A stretch of 64,000 bases of DNA, taken from NCBI GenBank assembly GCA_030528385.1, contig JAUMYZ010000007.1, forward strand, positions 51,941-115,940, written 5' to 3'. This DNA is from Moraxella sp. Its GTDB lineage: Bacteria; Pseudomonadota; Gammaproteobacteria; Pseudomonadales; Moraxellaceae. A program made the translations under genes and the position numbers. Below the pieces are notes generated by a model, which was given only the letters and a program-made list of their open reading frames with translations, did no database searches and was not told the DNA's origin. Of this stretch, positions 1 through 8,665 are shown piece by piece (the stretch's first letter is position 1; every line of letters begins with the position of its first letter).

Positions 1-132
1 AATGTCTTGACACAAAACACGCTCACTGTGCACACGGTCAAACTGCTCATTGAGTGGGTCAATCAACCACTCAAGCGCGACCAATTCATTGGATTGATGG
101 TGATAATTTTTAAATTTGGTGGTATCTACCAT
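1..132 (-). CDS. chpA: ChpA/PilL hybrid chemotaxis kinase, N-terminal fragment
   Basis: Partial gene running off the left edge; only the first 44 codons are present. The ATG at 132 follows an AAAGG sequence nine bases upstream, and the frame stays open to base 1. The peptide contains ALEWLIDPLNEQFD, acidic and helical like the start of ChpA/PilL proteins. It lies 85 bases behind pilJ on the same strand, where chpA sits in Acinetobacter-type pil-chp clusters (no pilK between). In that family the protein is the CheA-like histidine kinase receiving signals from PilJ/PilI and phosphorylating PilG and PilH to control twitching motility. Identity rests mainly on context. Confidence 0.6.
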   Translation of the reverse strand, partial: MVDTTKFKNYHHQSNELVALEWLIDPLNEQFDRVHSERVLCQDI

Positions 133-217
133 GAGCCATCGCCTTTATCAAGCCACATCATTGAGCCGATTGACAAACCAACCCGCCACCAACACAACCA
201 CAGCCCACACATCAAAA

Positions 218-2308
218 CTATGAGATGCTTTTGCTTGCCAATACGTCATCATCTGACAGCTTAAATCCTGAAACCGATTTTTGCAGGGCGGCTGCCATTT
301 CGTTAAGATGACCCACAGAACGCGCGGTCTCCATCGTGCCTGATGATGTTTGTGATGTGATGTCTTGAATGATGTCCATGGTGCTTGAGATGTGCCCTGC
401 CGATGTGGCTTGCTGACGTGCTGCATCAGAGATGTTTTGAATCAGCTCTGCCAACGTGTGCGAAACGGTTTGTACTTCGTCCAAGGCTTCGCCTGCGTCT
501 TTGACCAGTTTTGCTCCTTTGACCACTTCAGACGTGGTAGACTCCATAGAAGAAACCGCTTCGTTGGTGTCTGCCTGAATGGTCTTGACCAGCATTTCAA
601 TTTGACGCGTTGCCCCTGCCGAGCGCTCTGCCAAACGCTGAACTTCGTCTGCCACCACCGCAAAACCACGCCCTGCTTCGCCCGCCATAGACGCCTGAAT
701 GGCGGCATTTAATGCCAAAATGTTGGTCTGGTCAGCAATGTCATTAATCAAACCCACAATATCACCAATCTCTTGCGAAGATTCGCCCAAGCGCTTGATG
801 CGTTTGGCGGTTTCTTGGATTTGGTTACGAATGATGTTCATACCTTCAATGGAGCGATGTACCGCTTCGGCACCATTGTGCGCGATGGCAACTGAGCGCT
901 GAGCAACGCTTGCCGATTCGGTGGCATTGGTAGACACTTGGTCAATAGACACCGCCATTTGGCTGATGGCTGCCGACACGCCTGCAATCTCTTGGGCTTG
1001 GTGCTCTGACGCTTCGGCAAGCTCCACTGCGGTCATCTGGGTTTGCTGTGAAGACAAAGCCACTTTGTCGGCGGTGGCGTTAATTGCCAACACCAACTGA
1101 CGCAGCTGGTCAATGGCATAATTGACCGAGTCAGCAATCGCCCCTGTAAAATCTTCGGTAACGGTGGCACTCACCGTCAAATCCCCTTCTGCCAAATCGC
1201 CCAACTCATCAAGCAATCTTAAAATCGCCATCTGTGAACGTTCTTTGTCCGACTCCATGCGGCGCACACGGTCGGACTCAATGCGCGCCCTTTCGGCTTC
1301 CACTTCCATTTCTTGGCGCTGGCGCAAGGTTTCTTTTTCAATCACTGAGCGCTCAAGACGGCTGCGACTTCTAAACAAACGAGCCAGCGCATAAATCACC
1401 AGCAACATTGACAGCAGTGCACTCACCGCAGGAATGACAATGCTGGTCTGGGTGATAATGCCGCGATTTAAGCCTGCAAGCTGTTTTTGAGTGGTGGTCG
1501 CCAAATCGCTGAGCACTTGGGCATTTTGACGCGACTGAATGGCAGGGTCGCTTAGGTCGTTCAGCTGCAACGCAACAGGAGCAATCATCTGCTGAAAAAC
1601 GCTGTCAATGCTTTGTAGCGTTGGCGCTGCTTGACCAAACGTACTTTGGTGGCTGGCAAGCACTTTGCTAAAGTCATCAACATACTTTTTAAAATCGTCA
1701 GCATTGGCGTCTGTTGAAGTGGTCAGTGCGCTTATCTCTTCGCTAATGCGCTCAAGCAAAACCACTTGGGATTGTATTTCGCGCAACGTCGCTGCTGGCA
1801 TTTTTACTGCCATGGCTTGGTCAGTAACTTGAATATATTGCTCCTGCAGCTGCGTGGTGGCGTCTTTGACTTGTTTTTGTAAATCTTGCAGCGCATTGAT
1901 GTCGTTTTGGTGTTCAATCACATAATCAACGCTGGGTTTTTTTTCTTGCCACGCTTGGTTGATGTGCTCAAAGGTGCTGCGATTGCCCAGTAACGCATTG
2001 TTTTGTAGGCTCAGCAGCGCCGCTTCATAGATTTGCACGTCTGTTGAAAGACGGGCGTGCGCATTTTTACTGACTTCAAAATCCCTTGAAAAGGTCGTGT
2101 CATTGACGTCTTTGACGATATTAACGGCGCTGACTTCAAGCTGATTGATGTCGCTTAGATAATCGGTGATTTTAAGCAGCGAATACACCAACCAAACAAG
2201 ACTGACTACCGACAACAATCCAAAGACAATCAAGGCAAGCCACCATTTTTTTTCGTTTGCTGCAACGGGTGTTATAATCTCTGATGTCTTGTTGGCAGTA
2301 TCGCTCAT
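218..2308 (-). CDS. pilJ: PilJ, type IV pilus methyl-accepting chemotaxis protein
   Basis: Inner-membrane chemoreceptor of the twitching system, 696 residues from the ATG at 2308, which has AAAGGAA nine bases upstream; a Met seven codons earlier has a poorer site. A membrane helix lies near residues 20-45, followed by a mostly helical periplasmic part to about 290, then a second membrane helix around 290-310 ending in LARLFRSR. A HAMP-like linker and a long cytoplasmic methyl-accepting signalling domain follow, with the conserved hairpin tip including GFAVVADEVQRLAERS. In the family it senses surface contact or pilus state and controls the ChpA kinase through PilI. It follows pilI on the same strand after about 130 bases and precedes the chpA fragment. 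Confidence 0.93.
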   Translation of the reverse strand: MSDTANKTSEIITPVAANEKKWWLALIVFGLLSVVSLVWLVYSLLKITDYLSDINQLEVSAVNIVKDVNDTTFSRDFEVSKNAHARLSTDVQIYEAALLSLQNNALLGNRSTFEHINQAWQEKKPSVDYVIEHQNDINALQDLQKQVKDATTQLQEQYIQVTDQAMAVKMPAATLREIQSQVVLLERISEEISALTTSTDANADDFKKYVDDFSKVLASHQSTFGQAAPTLQSIDSVFQQMIAPVALQLNDLSDPAIQSRQNAQVLSDLATTTQKQLAGLNRGIITQTSIVIPAVSALLSMLLVIYALARLFRSRSRLERSVIEKETLRQRQEMEVEAERARIESDRVRRMESDKERSQMAILRLLDELGDLAEGDLTVSATVTEDFTGAIADSVNYAIDQLRQLVLAINATADKVALSSQQTQMTAVELAEASEHQAQEIAGVSAAISQMAVSIDQVSTNATESASVAQRSVAIAHNGAEAVHRSIEGMNIIRNQIQETAKRIKRLGESSQEIGDIVGLINDIADQTNILALNAAIQASMAGEAGRGFAVVADEVQRLAERSAGATRQIEMLVKTIQADTNEAVSSMESTTSEVVKGAKLVKDAGEALDEVQTVSHTLAELIQNISDAARQQATSAGHISSTMDIIQDITSQTSSGTMETARSVGHLNEMAAALQKSVSGFKLSDDDVLASKSIS

Positions 2309-2439
2309 TGCGCTTTTTCCTTTATACATAAAAACGTTGTTTAATTATTGATGAAGCAAATTTAGTCAAGCCGAAGCCGCAGGAAAGTTTTATCCTGATT
2401 GATTTTTATCTTTATGAGCCGTCAATACAGACAAATTAA

Positions 2440-2970
2440 CTAATTGATTGTGGCGTCCAAATAGTCAGGATTGCCAAACAACAATGACAATAACATAACA
2501 AACCAATCTTGTGTGTCTTTGACAAAAACGCCGTGATTATAAGGCGCAAAAGGCGAATCTTGGGCAATGCGGCGCGCTTGATATTCCGCTTGAGAAAACT
2601 GCATCATGCCCAACACTTGGTCAACCACGACACCAGAAAATATGCCATCTTGGTCAATGACCATCACTTTTGAGTCCTTTAGGCGATTTTGGCTTTGCAA
2701 TCCCAAAAAACGCGCCAAATCCACCAGTGGCAATAAGCGACCACGCACATTTGCCACGCCCAGCAACCAAGTCTTGGTCAAAGGAACGGTGGTAAAATCA
2801 GGCATCGCCAAAATCTCTGAGACTTCGCCCATGGGCGCCACCAATCGCTGTTCTGCCACTTCAAAACCAATCCCTGTCCATTGATGGTGGATACTGTTAT
2901 GGCGTTCTGCTTTGCGTGTTTTGCCAAGGTCAGCCAAACGCAACAATTCAACAAAGCCCGAAGAAGCCAT
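2440..2970 (-). CDS. pilI: PilI, CheW-like coupling protein
   Basis: CheW-domain adaptor of 176 residues that links PilJ to the ChpA kinase at the cell pole. The CheW fold is visible from about residue 33 to 150: GIGFEVAEQRLVAPMGEVSE, then WLLGVANVRGRLLPLVDL and VVVDQVLGMMQF, all typical of CheW/PilI. It starts three bases after the pilH stop, so the two are almost certainly cotranscribed. Length fits PilI of Pseudomonas and Acinetobacter. Confidence 0.92.
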   Translation of the reverse strand: MASSGFVELLRLADLGKTRKAERHNSIHHQWTGIGFEVAEQRLVAPMGEVSEILAMPDFTTVPLTKTWLLGVANVRGRLLPLVDLARFLGLQSQNRLKDSKVMVIDQDGIFSGVVVDQVLGMMQFSQAEYQARRIAQDSPFAPYNHGVFVKDTQDWFVMLLSLLFGNPDYLDATIN

Positions 2971-2973
2971 GCC

Positions 2974-3336
2974 CTACCCCAATACAGCGCGAATGGCTTG
3001 TATGAGCTCATCTTCACTGACAGGCTTGACCAAATACTCTTTTGCCCCCTGTCTTTTGCCCCATACACGGTCTGTTTCTTGGTCTTTTGTACTGATGATA
3101 ATCACAGGAATGTGCGCCGTTTTTTCATCGCGTGTGATTTTGCGCGTTGCCTGAAAACCGTTCATCTCTGGCATCACAATGTCCATCAAAATCACATCAG
3201 GCAAACACTCAAGCGCTTTGGCGCAGCCTGCTTCACCATCAAAGGCTTCAATGACTTCAAAGTCGTACTTACTTAACATGTCTTTAAACCTTGTCATCTC
3301 TAAAGGCGAGTCATCAACCACCAACACCTTTGTCAT
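2974..3336 (-). CDS. pilH: PilH, CheY-like response regulator
   Basis: Single-domain receiver protein of 120 residues. The phosphoacceptor is Asp52 in VILMDIVMPEMNG; the acidic pair is in VVDDS near residues 8-9, the conserved Thr/Ser in IISTKDQ and the Lys in LVKPVSEDEL. PilH is one of two phosphorylation targets of ChpA and is linked to pilus retraction in model species. It lies between pilG and pilI in the conserved order. Confidence 0.93.
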   Translation of the reverse strand: MTKVLVVDDSPLEMTRFKDMLSKYDFEVIEAFDGEAGCAKALECLPDVILMDIVMPEMNGFQATRKITRDEKTAHIPVIIISTKDQETDRVWGKRQGAKEYLVKPVSEDELIQAIRAVLG

Positions 3337-3375
3337 GATTTTCTCCTATTTTTTGGCAACAACAAAGTTGATATA

Positions 3376-3750
3376 CTAACGATAGCGATTGATTGTGGCG
3401 AACAAATCTTCTTTGCTAAAAGGCTTGGTCAAATATTCGTCCGAACCAACAATGCGCCCACGCGCCTTATCAAACAACCCATCTTTTGACGACAGCATAA
3501 TCACAGGTTTGGTGGCATATTCAGGGTGGTTTTTAATCATAGAACAAGTTTGGTAGCCATCAAGACGCGGCATCATGATGTCCACAAAAATGATGTCTGG
3601 ATTGTGTTCAACAATTTTTGACAACGCATCAAAACCATCAACCGCCGTAATCACTTCGCAACCTTCTCTTTGCAACAGCGCTTCGGCGGTGCGTCTAATT
3701 GTTTTTGAATCGTCAATAATCATGACTTTTAGACCAGCAAATTCACTCAC
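3376..3750 (-). CDS. pilG: PilG, CheY-like response regulator (GTG start)
   Basis: Receiver-domain protein, first gene of the pilGHIJ cluster. The open frame extends 50 codons further upstream, but that extension does not resemble PilG. The GTG at 3750 has AAGGAAC a few bases upstream and gives a protein of 124 residues beginning VSEFAGLKVMIIDDSKT, which fits the family length. Asp57 in DIIFVDIMMPRLDG is the phosphorylation site and Lys in LTKPFSKEDL is conserved. PilG promotes pilus extension, with PilH acting in opposition. Start choice is inference from the ribosome binding site and family length. Confidence 0.9.
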   Translation of the reverse strand: MSEFAGLKVMIIDDSKTIRRTAEALLQREGCEVITAVDGFDALSKIVEHNPDIIFVDIMMPRLDGYQTCSMIKNHPEYATKPVIMLSSKDGLFDKARGRIVGSDEYLTKPFSKEDLFATINRYR

Positions 3751-4019
3751 AGACAGTTCCTTATATAAATTGGTTAATACAAATGCAGTTTTTGGTCTAT
3801 CACACCCAAAAAGACAATCACCAAGACCGCCAATTTGAGCGATACAGCCCACCAATACTTTTAGCACAACCGCATTGATTTTGCCAGTACTTTTTGACAA
3901 ACCAAACGCCTGACCAAAACGCCATCTTTATGTCAAATAACGTGCTCAGCCCAGACAACTTGCTCATCTGCCTTACAAAATATGCTAAGATATTGATACA
4001 CAATCACCGCAACTTGGTT

Positions 4020-5126
4020 ATGTTTATTTTTGTTTATTTGCCATCGGTTTGGCGCGCTGTGTTGGTGCTGACTGGCTGGATTTTTTTAAGCGCCTGCCAG
4101 CCTGACACACCGCCAACAAATGCCACCAAAGCGCACATCAGCAGCGATAGGGTCGTGCTTGACAAACATGACGTCATCAACATCAAGCCTGAGCGTTATC
4201 AACCAAGTTTTCGCCTTGAAGGCGTGCTTAGCCCCATTGCTCATGCCACTTTGTCGCTGCCAAGCACATCAACCCTACAAACTTTGCACATCGCTCAAGG
4301 CAGCACTGTCAAAAAAGGACAAACCATTGCCACTTTTTCTCAAACGCTGCCTGCGCCAGCGCCAATCACTGCCGATGACGACACACAAAACAAAACTTTA
4401 AACCATCTGGCAACCGACCAAATACACCAAATACCCAATTTGCAACCACCAAGCAGTCCATCTTCGGTTGCCACGACCGATGTCATTGTCAATGACATTG
4501 CAATTATCGCGCCAATTTTTGGGAGAGTTGAAAATATTTTTGTAAAAAATGAAAAAATCGCCCACCCACAAGGCACAGCGATTGCCGACATTATTGATGA
4601 CAGACAGCTTAGGTTTGTCAGTCCATTACCCAGCCGCTTTGCCGAGCATATCCGCATTGGCGATGCGGTCAATTTTAGCACCACAGACGGTCGGCTTTTT
4701 AATGGTCAGATTGCAAAAATCACTCCCGACACACACAAAACACACACACTCAATGTCCACGTGCATATCCGCACCACAGAAGTCAAAAAAGCCAAACTGA
4801 CCATTGATGAGCGGGTGAGTGGTCATATAGAATATGGGCAAATGAGTGTGGGCACGCTTGTGCCAGCAAGCGCCATTTTTGACCATGCACTGCGCCCCTT
4901 GTCGCTCAAACATCTCAAACAACCACCACACAAGCCCGCCACGCCCATTCATGCGTTTTTATGGGTCATCGGACAAGATGAAAGATTGAGCTTGTTGTCT
5001 ATTGAAGTGGTTGAATATTTTCCAAACAAAGACCAATATTTGATTTCTGGCGTCAGTTTGGATGGTTTGATTGTGGCAACACAGCTGCCCAAACACGCCC
5101 AAGCCAAACAAGTCAGACTAAGATAA
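4020..5126 (+). CDS. Lipoprotein, HlyD/RND-type periplasmic adaptor-like
   Basis: Predicted 368-residue lipoprotein from the ATG at 4020; a longer start at 3894 is possible but would bury the signal peptide. The N-terminus has a hydrophobic stretch ending in a lipobox LSAC, with Cys at residue 26. Downstream are paired lipoyl-like segments (LQTLHIAQGSTVKKGQTIATF and AIIAPIFGRVENIFVKNEKI) separated by an unusually long polar linker, then barrel-like segments. This arrangement is that of membrane fusion proteins of RND or ABC pumps. No pump or outer-membrane channel gene is next to it, so the partner is unknown. It converges with trmD, leaving 12 bases between stops. Confidence 0.65.
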   Translation: MFIFVYLPSVWRAVLVLTGWIFLSACQPDTPPTNATKAHISSDRVVLDKHDVINIKPERYQPSFRLEGVLSPIAHATLSLPSTSTLQTLHIAQGSTVKKGQTIATFSQTLPAPAPITADDDTQNKTLNHLATDQIHQIPNLQPPSSPSSVATTDVIVNDIAIIAPIFGRVENIFVKNEKIAHPQGTAIADIIDDRQLRFVSPLPSRFAEHIRIGDAVNFSTTDGRLFNGQIAKITPDTHKTHTLNVHVHIRTTEVKKAKLTIDERVSGHIEYGQMSVGTLVPASAIFDHALRPLSLKHLKQPPHKPATPIHAFLWVIGQDERLSLLSIEVVEYFPNKDQYLISGVSLDGLIVATQLPKHAQAKQVRLR

Positions 5127-5138
5127 ACAGCAAGCAAA

Positions 5139-5912
5139 CTAGCTGTCTTTGTCTTGAGTGTCCAAGTCTTGCAGCCATTTGGCTTGTTCTTTGTTGGGGA
5201 CAAATTTTTCCCACAAGTCGGCTCTTTTTTGGCGGGTGGCTTTGACTTGCTCCAAAAAGCGCCATTTGGCAATATTTTGATGATGTCCTGACAAAAGCAC
5301 TTGCGGCACACTTTGCCCACAAAACTGATAAGGCTTGGTATAATGGGGATAATCCAGCAGTCCCGACACAAAACTGTCCGCCCAAGCAGAATTGTCATCG
5401 TTCATCACCGCTGGCAATCGGCGAATGACGCTGTCCATCAGCACCATGGCAGGCAGCTCGCCACCTGTGAGCACATAATCACCAATAGAAATTTCCATGT
5501 CCACATAATGGCGAATAATTCGCTCATCAATGCCTTCATAGCGCCCACACAACAAAATCATGCCGTCCAGTTTGGCACAATCCACCACTTGAGCTTCACA
5601 CAAAGTGCGTCCTTGTGGCGACAAATACACCACAGGGCATTTGGGATTGTCAATGTGCTGCTGCTCAAAATAGGTTTGTGCTTGCTTTTTGGCGCACAAA
5701 ATGGCTTTTTGTAATGGCTCTGGCATCATCACCATGCCAGACCCACCCCCAAAGGGGCGTTCGTCAATGCGCCGATAATTGTCCGTGGTGAAATCGCGTG
5801 GGTTAATCAGTTGCACCACGACTTGTTGGCGTTTGATGGCACGCCCAGTAATCCCATACTCGCACACCGATGCAAACATCTGCGGCATGATACTGATGAC
5901 TGCAAAAAACAT
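5139..5912 (-). CDS. trmD: TrmD, tRNA (guanine-37-N1)-methyltransferase
   Basis: SPOUT-class methyltransferase of 257 residues that makes m1G37 in tRNAs reading CNN codons and so prevents +1 frameshifting. Family signatures include [16 protein letters not shown] near residues 52-67, the [10 protein letters not shown] segment, and [15 protein letters not shown], which forms the trefoil knot that binds S-adenosylmethionine. It starts four bases after the rimM stop, as in the classic rpsP-rimM-trmD operon. The usual fourth gene, rplS, is not downstream. Confidence 0.97.
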   Translation of the reverse strand: MFFAVISIMPQMFASVCEYGITGRAIKRQQVVVQLINPRDFTTDNYRRIDERPFGGGSGMVMMPEPLQKAILCAKKQAQTYFEQQHIDNPKCPVVYLSPQGRTLCEAQVVDCAKLDGMILLCGRYEGIDERIIRHYVDMEISIGDYVLTGGELPAMVLMDSVIRRLPAVMNDDNSAWADSFVSGLLDYPHYTKPYQFCGQSVPQVLLSGHHQNIAKWRFLEQVKATRQKRADLWEKFVPNKEQAKWLQDLDTQDKDS

Positions 5913-5915
5913 CGC

Positions 5916-6458
5916 TTAATAATCGCGCTGCCATGCCACCAGCATGGTTTGTTGCAGCAAATCTATGTGCAAAACCACATCTTTGTGCCAAGGAATCAGC
6001 CTTGCTTCGTCATCAATACTGTCTTTGGTAGGCTCTACAGAAACAATCTCATGAGCGCCCGTCTCAAACAACTCCTTGATGACACCCAAAGTTTCGTTTT
6101 GTTCGTTAATGACCGTCAAGCCAAGCAAATCCGACCAATAATACTCATCTTCACCCAAAGCAGGCAGATTGCTCTTTTCTACCCAGACGGTTGCGCCATT
6201 CATGGTTTCGGCAACATTGCGGTCGCCAATTTCCTTAAAACTTGCCACCAAACCCTGCCCCTGCTGGCGCCACTGCGTTGGTGTCAAAGGTTTAAGACCC
6301 GCTGCGGTCTTGAGCCACCACGGCGACATCGCAAAAATATCGGCATGATTGTCGGTATGGCTAAACACCCACAACCAACCCTTAATGCCATAAGGTTTTT
6401 TGAGCGTGGCAATATGAATCAAATGCTCCATCTTAGGAATTTGTTTGTTGGCACTCAT
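5916..6458 (-). CDS. rimM: RimM, 16S rRNA processing / 30S maturation factor
   Basis: Ribosome maturation protein of 180 residues that acts on the 30S head near S19. The N-terminal barrel begins IATLKKPYGIKGWLWVFSHT, a strong RimM signature, and the C-terminal PRC-barrel half contains YYWSDLLGLTV and ARLIPW. It lies between rpsP (80 bases upstream) and trmD (4 bases downstream) on one strand, consistent with a single transcript. Confidence 0.95.
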   Translation of the reverse strand: MSANKQIPKMEHLIHIATLKKPYGIKGWLWVFSHTDNHADIFAMSPWWLKTAAGLKPLTPTQWRQQGQGLVASFKEIGDRNVAETMNGATVWVEKSNLPALGEDEYYWSDLLGLTVINEQNETLGVIKELFETGAHEIVSVEPTKDSIDDEARLIPWHKDVVLHIDLLQQTMLVAWQRDY

Positions 6459-6537
6459 ACAATACCCAACGAAAAATCACAAAAAAGCCGATTTGTGTGC
6501 CCACAAACAGACCACAAACCGACTCAAAAAATGCCAA

Positions 6538-6783
6538 TTAGGCTTGCTTTTTTGCTTTAACCAGCTCAGCAACACGCTCTGAAGGCTGCGCGCCTTTTTC
6601 TAGCCAAGCATGATAAGCGTCTAGGTCAATGCGAAAATACTCTTCTTGACCGCGCGCCAATGGGTTAAAAAAACCAATTCTTTCAATGTGGCGACCATCG
6701 CGAGCAGCGCGCTTATCGGCAACAACAACTTGATAAAACGGACGCTTTTTGGCACCACCACGGGCTAAACGAATAACAACCAT
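6538..6783 (-). CDS. rpsP: 30S ribosomal protein S16
   Basis: Small-subunit protein of 81 residues starting [20 protein letters not shown], the hallmark S16 N-terminus. The ATG at 6783 was chosen because the frame upstream (to 6930) does not resemble S16. The C-terminus is basic (VKAKKQA). First gene of the rpsP-rimM-trmD operon. Confidence 0.97.
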   Translation of the reverse strand: MVVIRLARGGAKKRPFYQVVVADKRAARDGRHIERIGFFNPLARGQEEYFRIDLDAYHAWLEKGAQPSERVAELVKAKKQA

Positions 6784-6888
6784 AAAAACTCTCTTTTGAT
6801 AAATAATAAAATCAGCGCAAGAATGTCTAAAACTGGTCGCCAAAAATGAGGATGAGCCGTCAGCAAAACCAGAATTATCAAACTGTTT

Positions 6889-6916
6889 ATTATAGCATAT
6901 TTTTTGGCAAATCAAA
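6889..6916 (-). promoter_or_regulatory. Putative promoter of rpsP operon
   Basis: On the minus strand there is a perfect -10 TATAAT (6889-6894) preceded by TGC, an extended -10 element, and a -35-like TTTGAT at 6911-6916 with a 16-base spacer. It lies about 105 bases upstream of rpsP. Read by eye only. Confidence 0.5.
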
Positions 6917-7030
6917 GCATATTTGCTCATTTGTGCTTCTTTTTGGGCAAAACAACAACCCGCTTCATCAAAACAGCAAAGTTCACCAAGCTGTGATAAA
7001 ATTTATACTCTGTCTTTAGTAAACTCTGCC

Positions 7031-8401
7031 ATGAAAAAACTTAGCAAACGTTGGTCATTGACTCTGCGCCAACACTTTAATTCCAACACTTGGCACACCG
7101 TGATGATGATAACATTTATCGTGTTCGTCAGTGTTGCTTTGTCCATTTGGTTATTTTGGCGCAGTTTGTATTTGCCCGAGCTAAAAAACCACGCCAGCTA
7201 TCTTGCCAAAGAATTGCAACTTATTGATAACATTAAACAAAATTCACCAATCTCTAACGAACAGTTGGTTTGGTTTTATCAAAACCGCCACATTGTGCTC
7301 ATTGACAACCCCAAAGCGTTTCCAGAAGTCAGCGACAAATTGGTGGTGGATTTTTTGACCGACATTTTTGCCCAGCAAATCAAAAACGAGCTTGGGCGCG
7401 ACGTCAAAGTGTATTTTAAGTTCAAACCCACCCCCAAACTTTGGCTACAAGACAGCAAATACCCGCAAATTTGGCTGCAAGAACCCGTCAATCACTACTC
7501 TCAATACAGCGCAGGCGTCTTGGTGGGCTTTGTGTTTGGTTTGCCCATTTTGACCATTTTGACCATTTTGATATTGGTACACAGACTAAACCGCCCCCTA
7601 AAAAAACTAGAACGCGCCGCCACCGACTACATCAATCTGGGTCATGCCACTACTTTACCCACACACACAGGTTCAAACGAAATCCGCAAAGTCAACACCG
7701 CCTTTAATCGGCTCTTTACCACCCTAAGCCAATCACAAAAAGAGCGCAACATCATGCTTGCAGGCATCTCGCACGACTTGCGCACCCCTTTGACGCGCAT
7801 GCGCCTGACTGCTGAGATGTTGCCCGATGAGTTCTTTCGCGAAGGCTTGGTGTATGACATTGAAGACATGGACGCCATTTTGGAACAGTTCATCTCTTTT
7901 ATGAAAGATGGTTCAGACGAAGCAATCAGACCCACCAATTTAGAAACGATTTTTCATGAAATCATGGTGCAGTTTAGCGACACCCAATTTATCCTAAATA
8001 ACAGTGTCAACAGCGAAGTTGCCGTGCGCCCACTTTCTATCAAACGCTTGATTGTCAACTTGGTCAATAACGCCGTTCGTTATGGTCGCGAACCCATTCA
8101 CCTACACGCCAGTATCTTGCCCGCCAAAGACGAATCCTTGCAGACGCCGTCTTTTGCCACGTTGCTCTTGTGCGTTCGCGATGAAGGCGCTGGGGTGGCT
8201 GACAGTGAACTTGAGCGCATCATGCAGCCTTTTGAGCGCGGCGAAACGGCGCGCACCACCCAAGGCAGTGGTCTGGGGCTGGCAATCGTTGGGCGAATTG
8301 TGCAATTACATCACGGACAAATGAGTGTCAAAAATCATCAAGATGGTGGACTGCAAGTGTGTGTCAGCATTCCCTTGCTGTCGCAAATCGTCAAACCCTA
8401 A
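7031..8401 (+). CDS. EnvZ-like sensor histidine kinase without adjacent regulator
   Basis: Membrane histidine kinase of 456 residues from the ATG at 7031; the frame is open from 6923 but the added segment is not kinase-like. A membrane helix lies near residues 22-43 (MMITFIVFVSVALSIWLFW), then a periplasmic sensor of about 125 residues and a second helix at about 165-185. A HAMP region with NRPLKKLERA follows. The H box GISHDLRTPLTRMRLTAEML is very close to EnvZ; N box NLVNNAVRYG and G boxes RDEGAGV and GSGLGLAI are intact. EnvZ controls porins through OmpR, but no ompR-like gene lies on either side, so the partner must be elsewhere. It converges with a tiny membrane protein gene. Confidence 0.85.
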   Translation: MKKLSKRWSLTLRQHFNSNTWHTVMMITFIVFVSVALSIWLFWRSLYLPELKNHASYLAKELQLIDNIKQNSPISNEQLVWFYQNRHIVLIDNPKAFPEVSDKLVVDFLTDIFAQQIKNELGRDVKVYFKFKPTPKLWLQDSKYPQIWLQEPVNHYSQYSAGVLVGFVFGLPILTILTILILVHRLNRPLKKLERAATDYINLGHATTLPTHTGSNEIRKVNTAFNRLFTTLSQSQKERNIMLAGISHDLRTPLTRMRLTAEMLPDEFFREGLVYDIEDMDAILEQFISFMKDGSDEAIRPTNLETIFHEIMVQFSDTQFILNNSVNSEVAVRPLSIKRLIVNLVNNAVRYGREPIHLHASILPAKDESLQTPSFATLLLCVRDEGAGVADSELERIMQPFERGETARTTQGSGLGLAIVGRIVQLHHGQMSVKNHQDGGLQVCVSIPLLSQIVKP

Positions 8402-8575
8402 TCATTTTTTGCCGATTTCAAGGGGGAGCTTGTCGGTGGTGTTCTCAAAACTGACAGGGGCTTGCAAATTTGCGCGCATGCTCTGAATGTCTGCCGATTC
8501 TTTTTTTGGTGTCAAAAGCAAATAACCAAGCAATAAGGCATTGGCAAGCACCAAAAAACTAAACAAATAAGACAT
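8402..8575 (-). CDS. Small membrane protein, unknown function
   Basis: Predicted 57-residue protein from the ATG at 8575, which has AAGGAAG four bases upstream; a Met seven codons earlier has no good site. Residues 3-22 (YLFSFLVLANALLLGYLLLT) form one hydrophobic helix at the N-terminus, either an anchor or an uncleaved signal. The remainder is polar and basic. It abuts the kinase gene tail to tail. I do not recognise the family. Confidence 0.6.
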   Translation of the reverse strand: MSYLFSFLVLANALLLGYLLLTPKKESADIQSMRANLQAPVSFENTTDKLPLEIGKK

Positions 8576-8665
8576 ATGACTTCCTTTTGTGGACATTGAG
8601 CAAAGATTGGGTTTGGTTAACTTATTATCCTAACATATTTTAGCCACAAAAAACAATCGTCTGTA

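Noticed and set aside
3751..3900. Longer PilG reading frame starting at 3900
   Set aside because: The 50 extra codons have no PilG resemblance, and the GTG at 3750 has a clear AAGGAAC site and gives family length.
5811..6560. 249-codon plus-strand frame across trmD-rimM
   Set aside because: Runs antisense through two certain genes; no recognisable domain.
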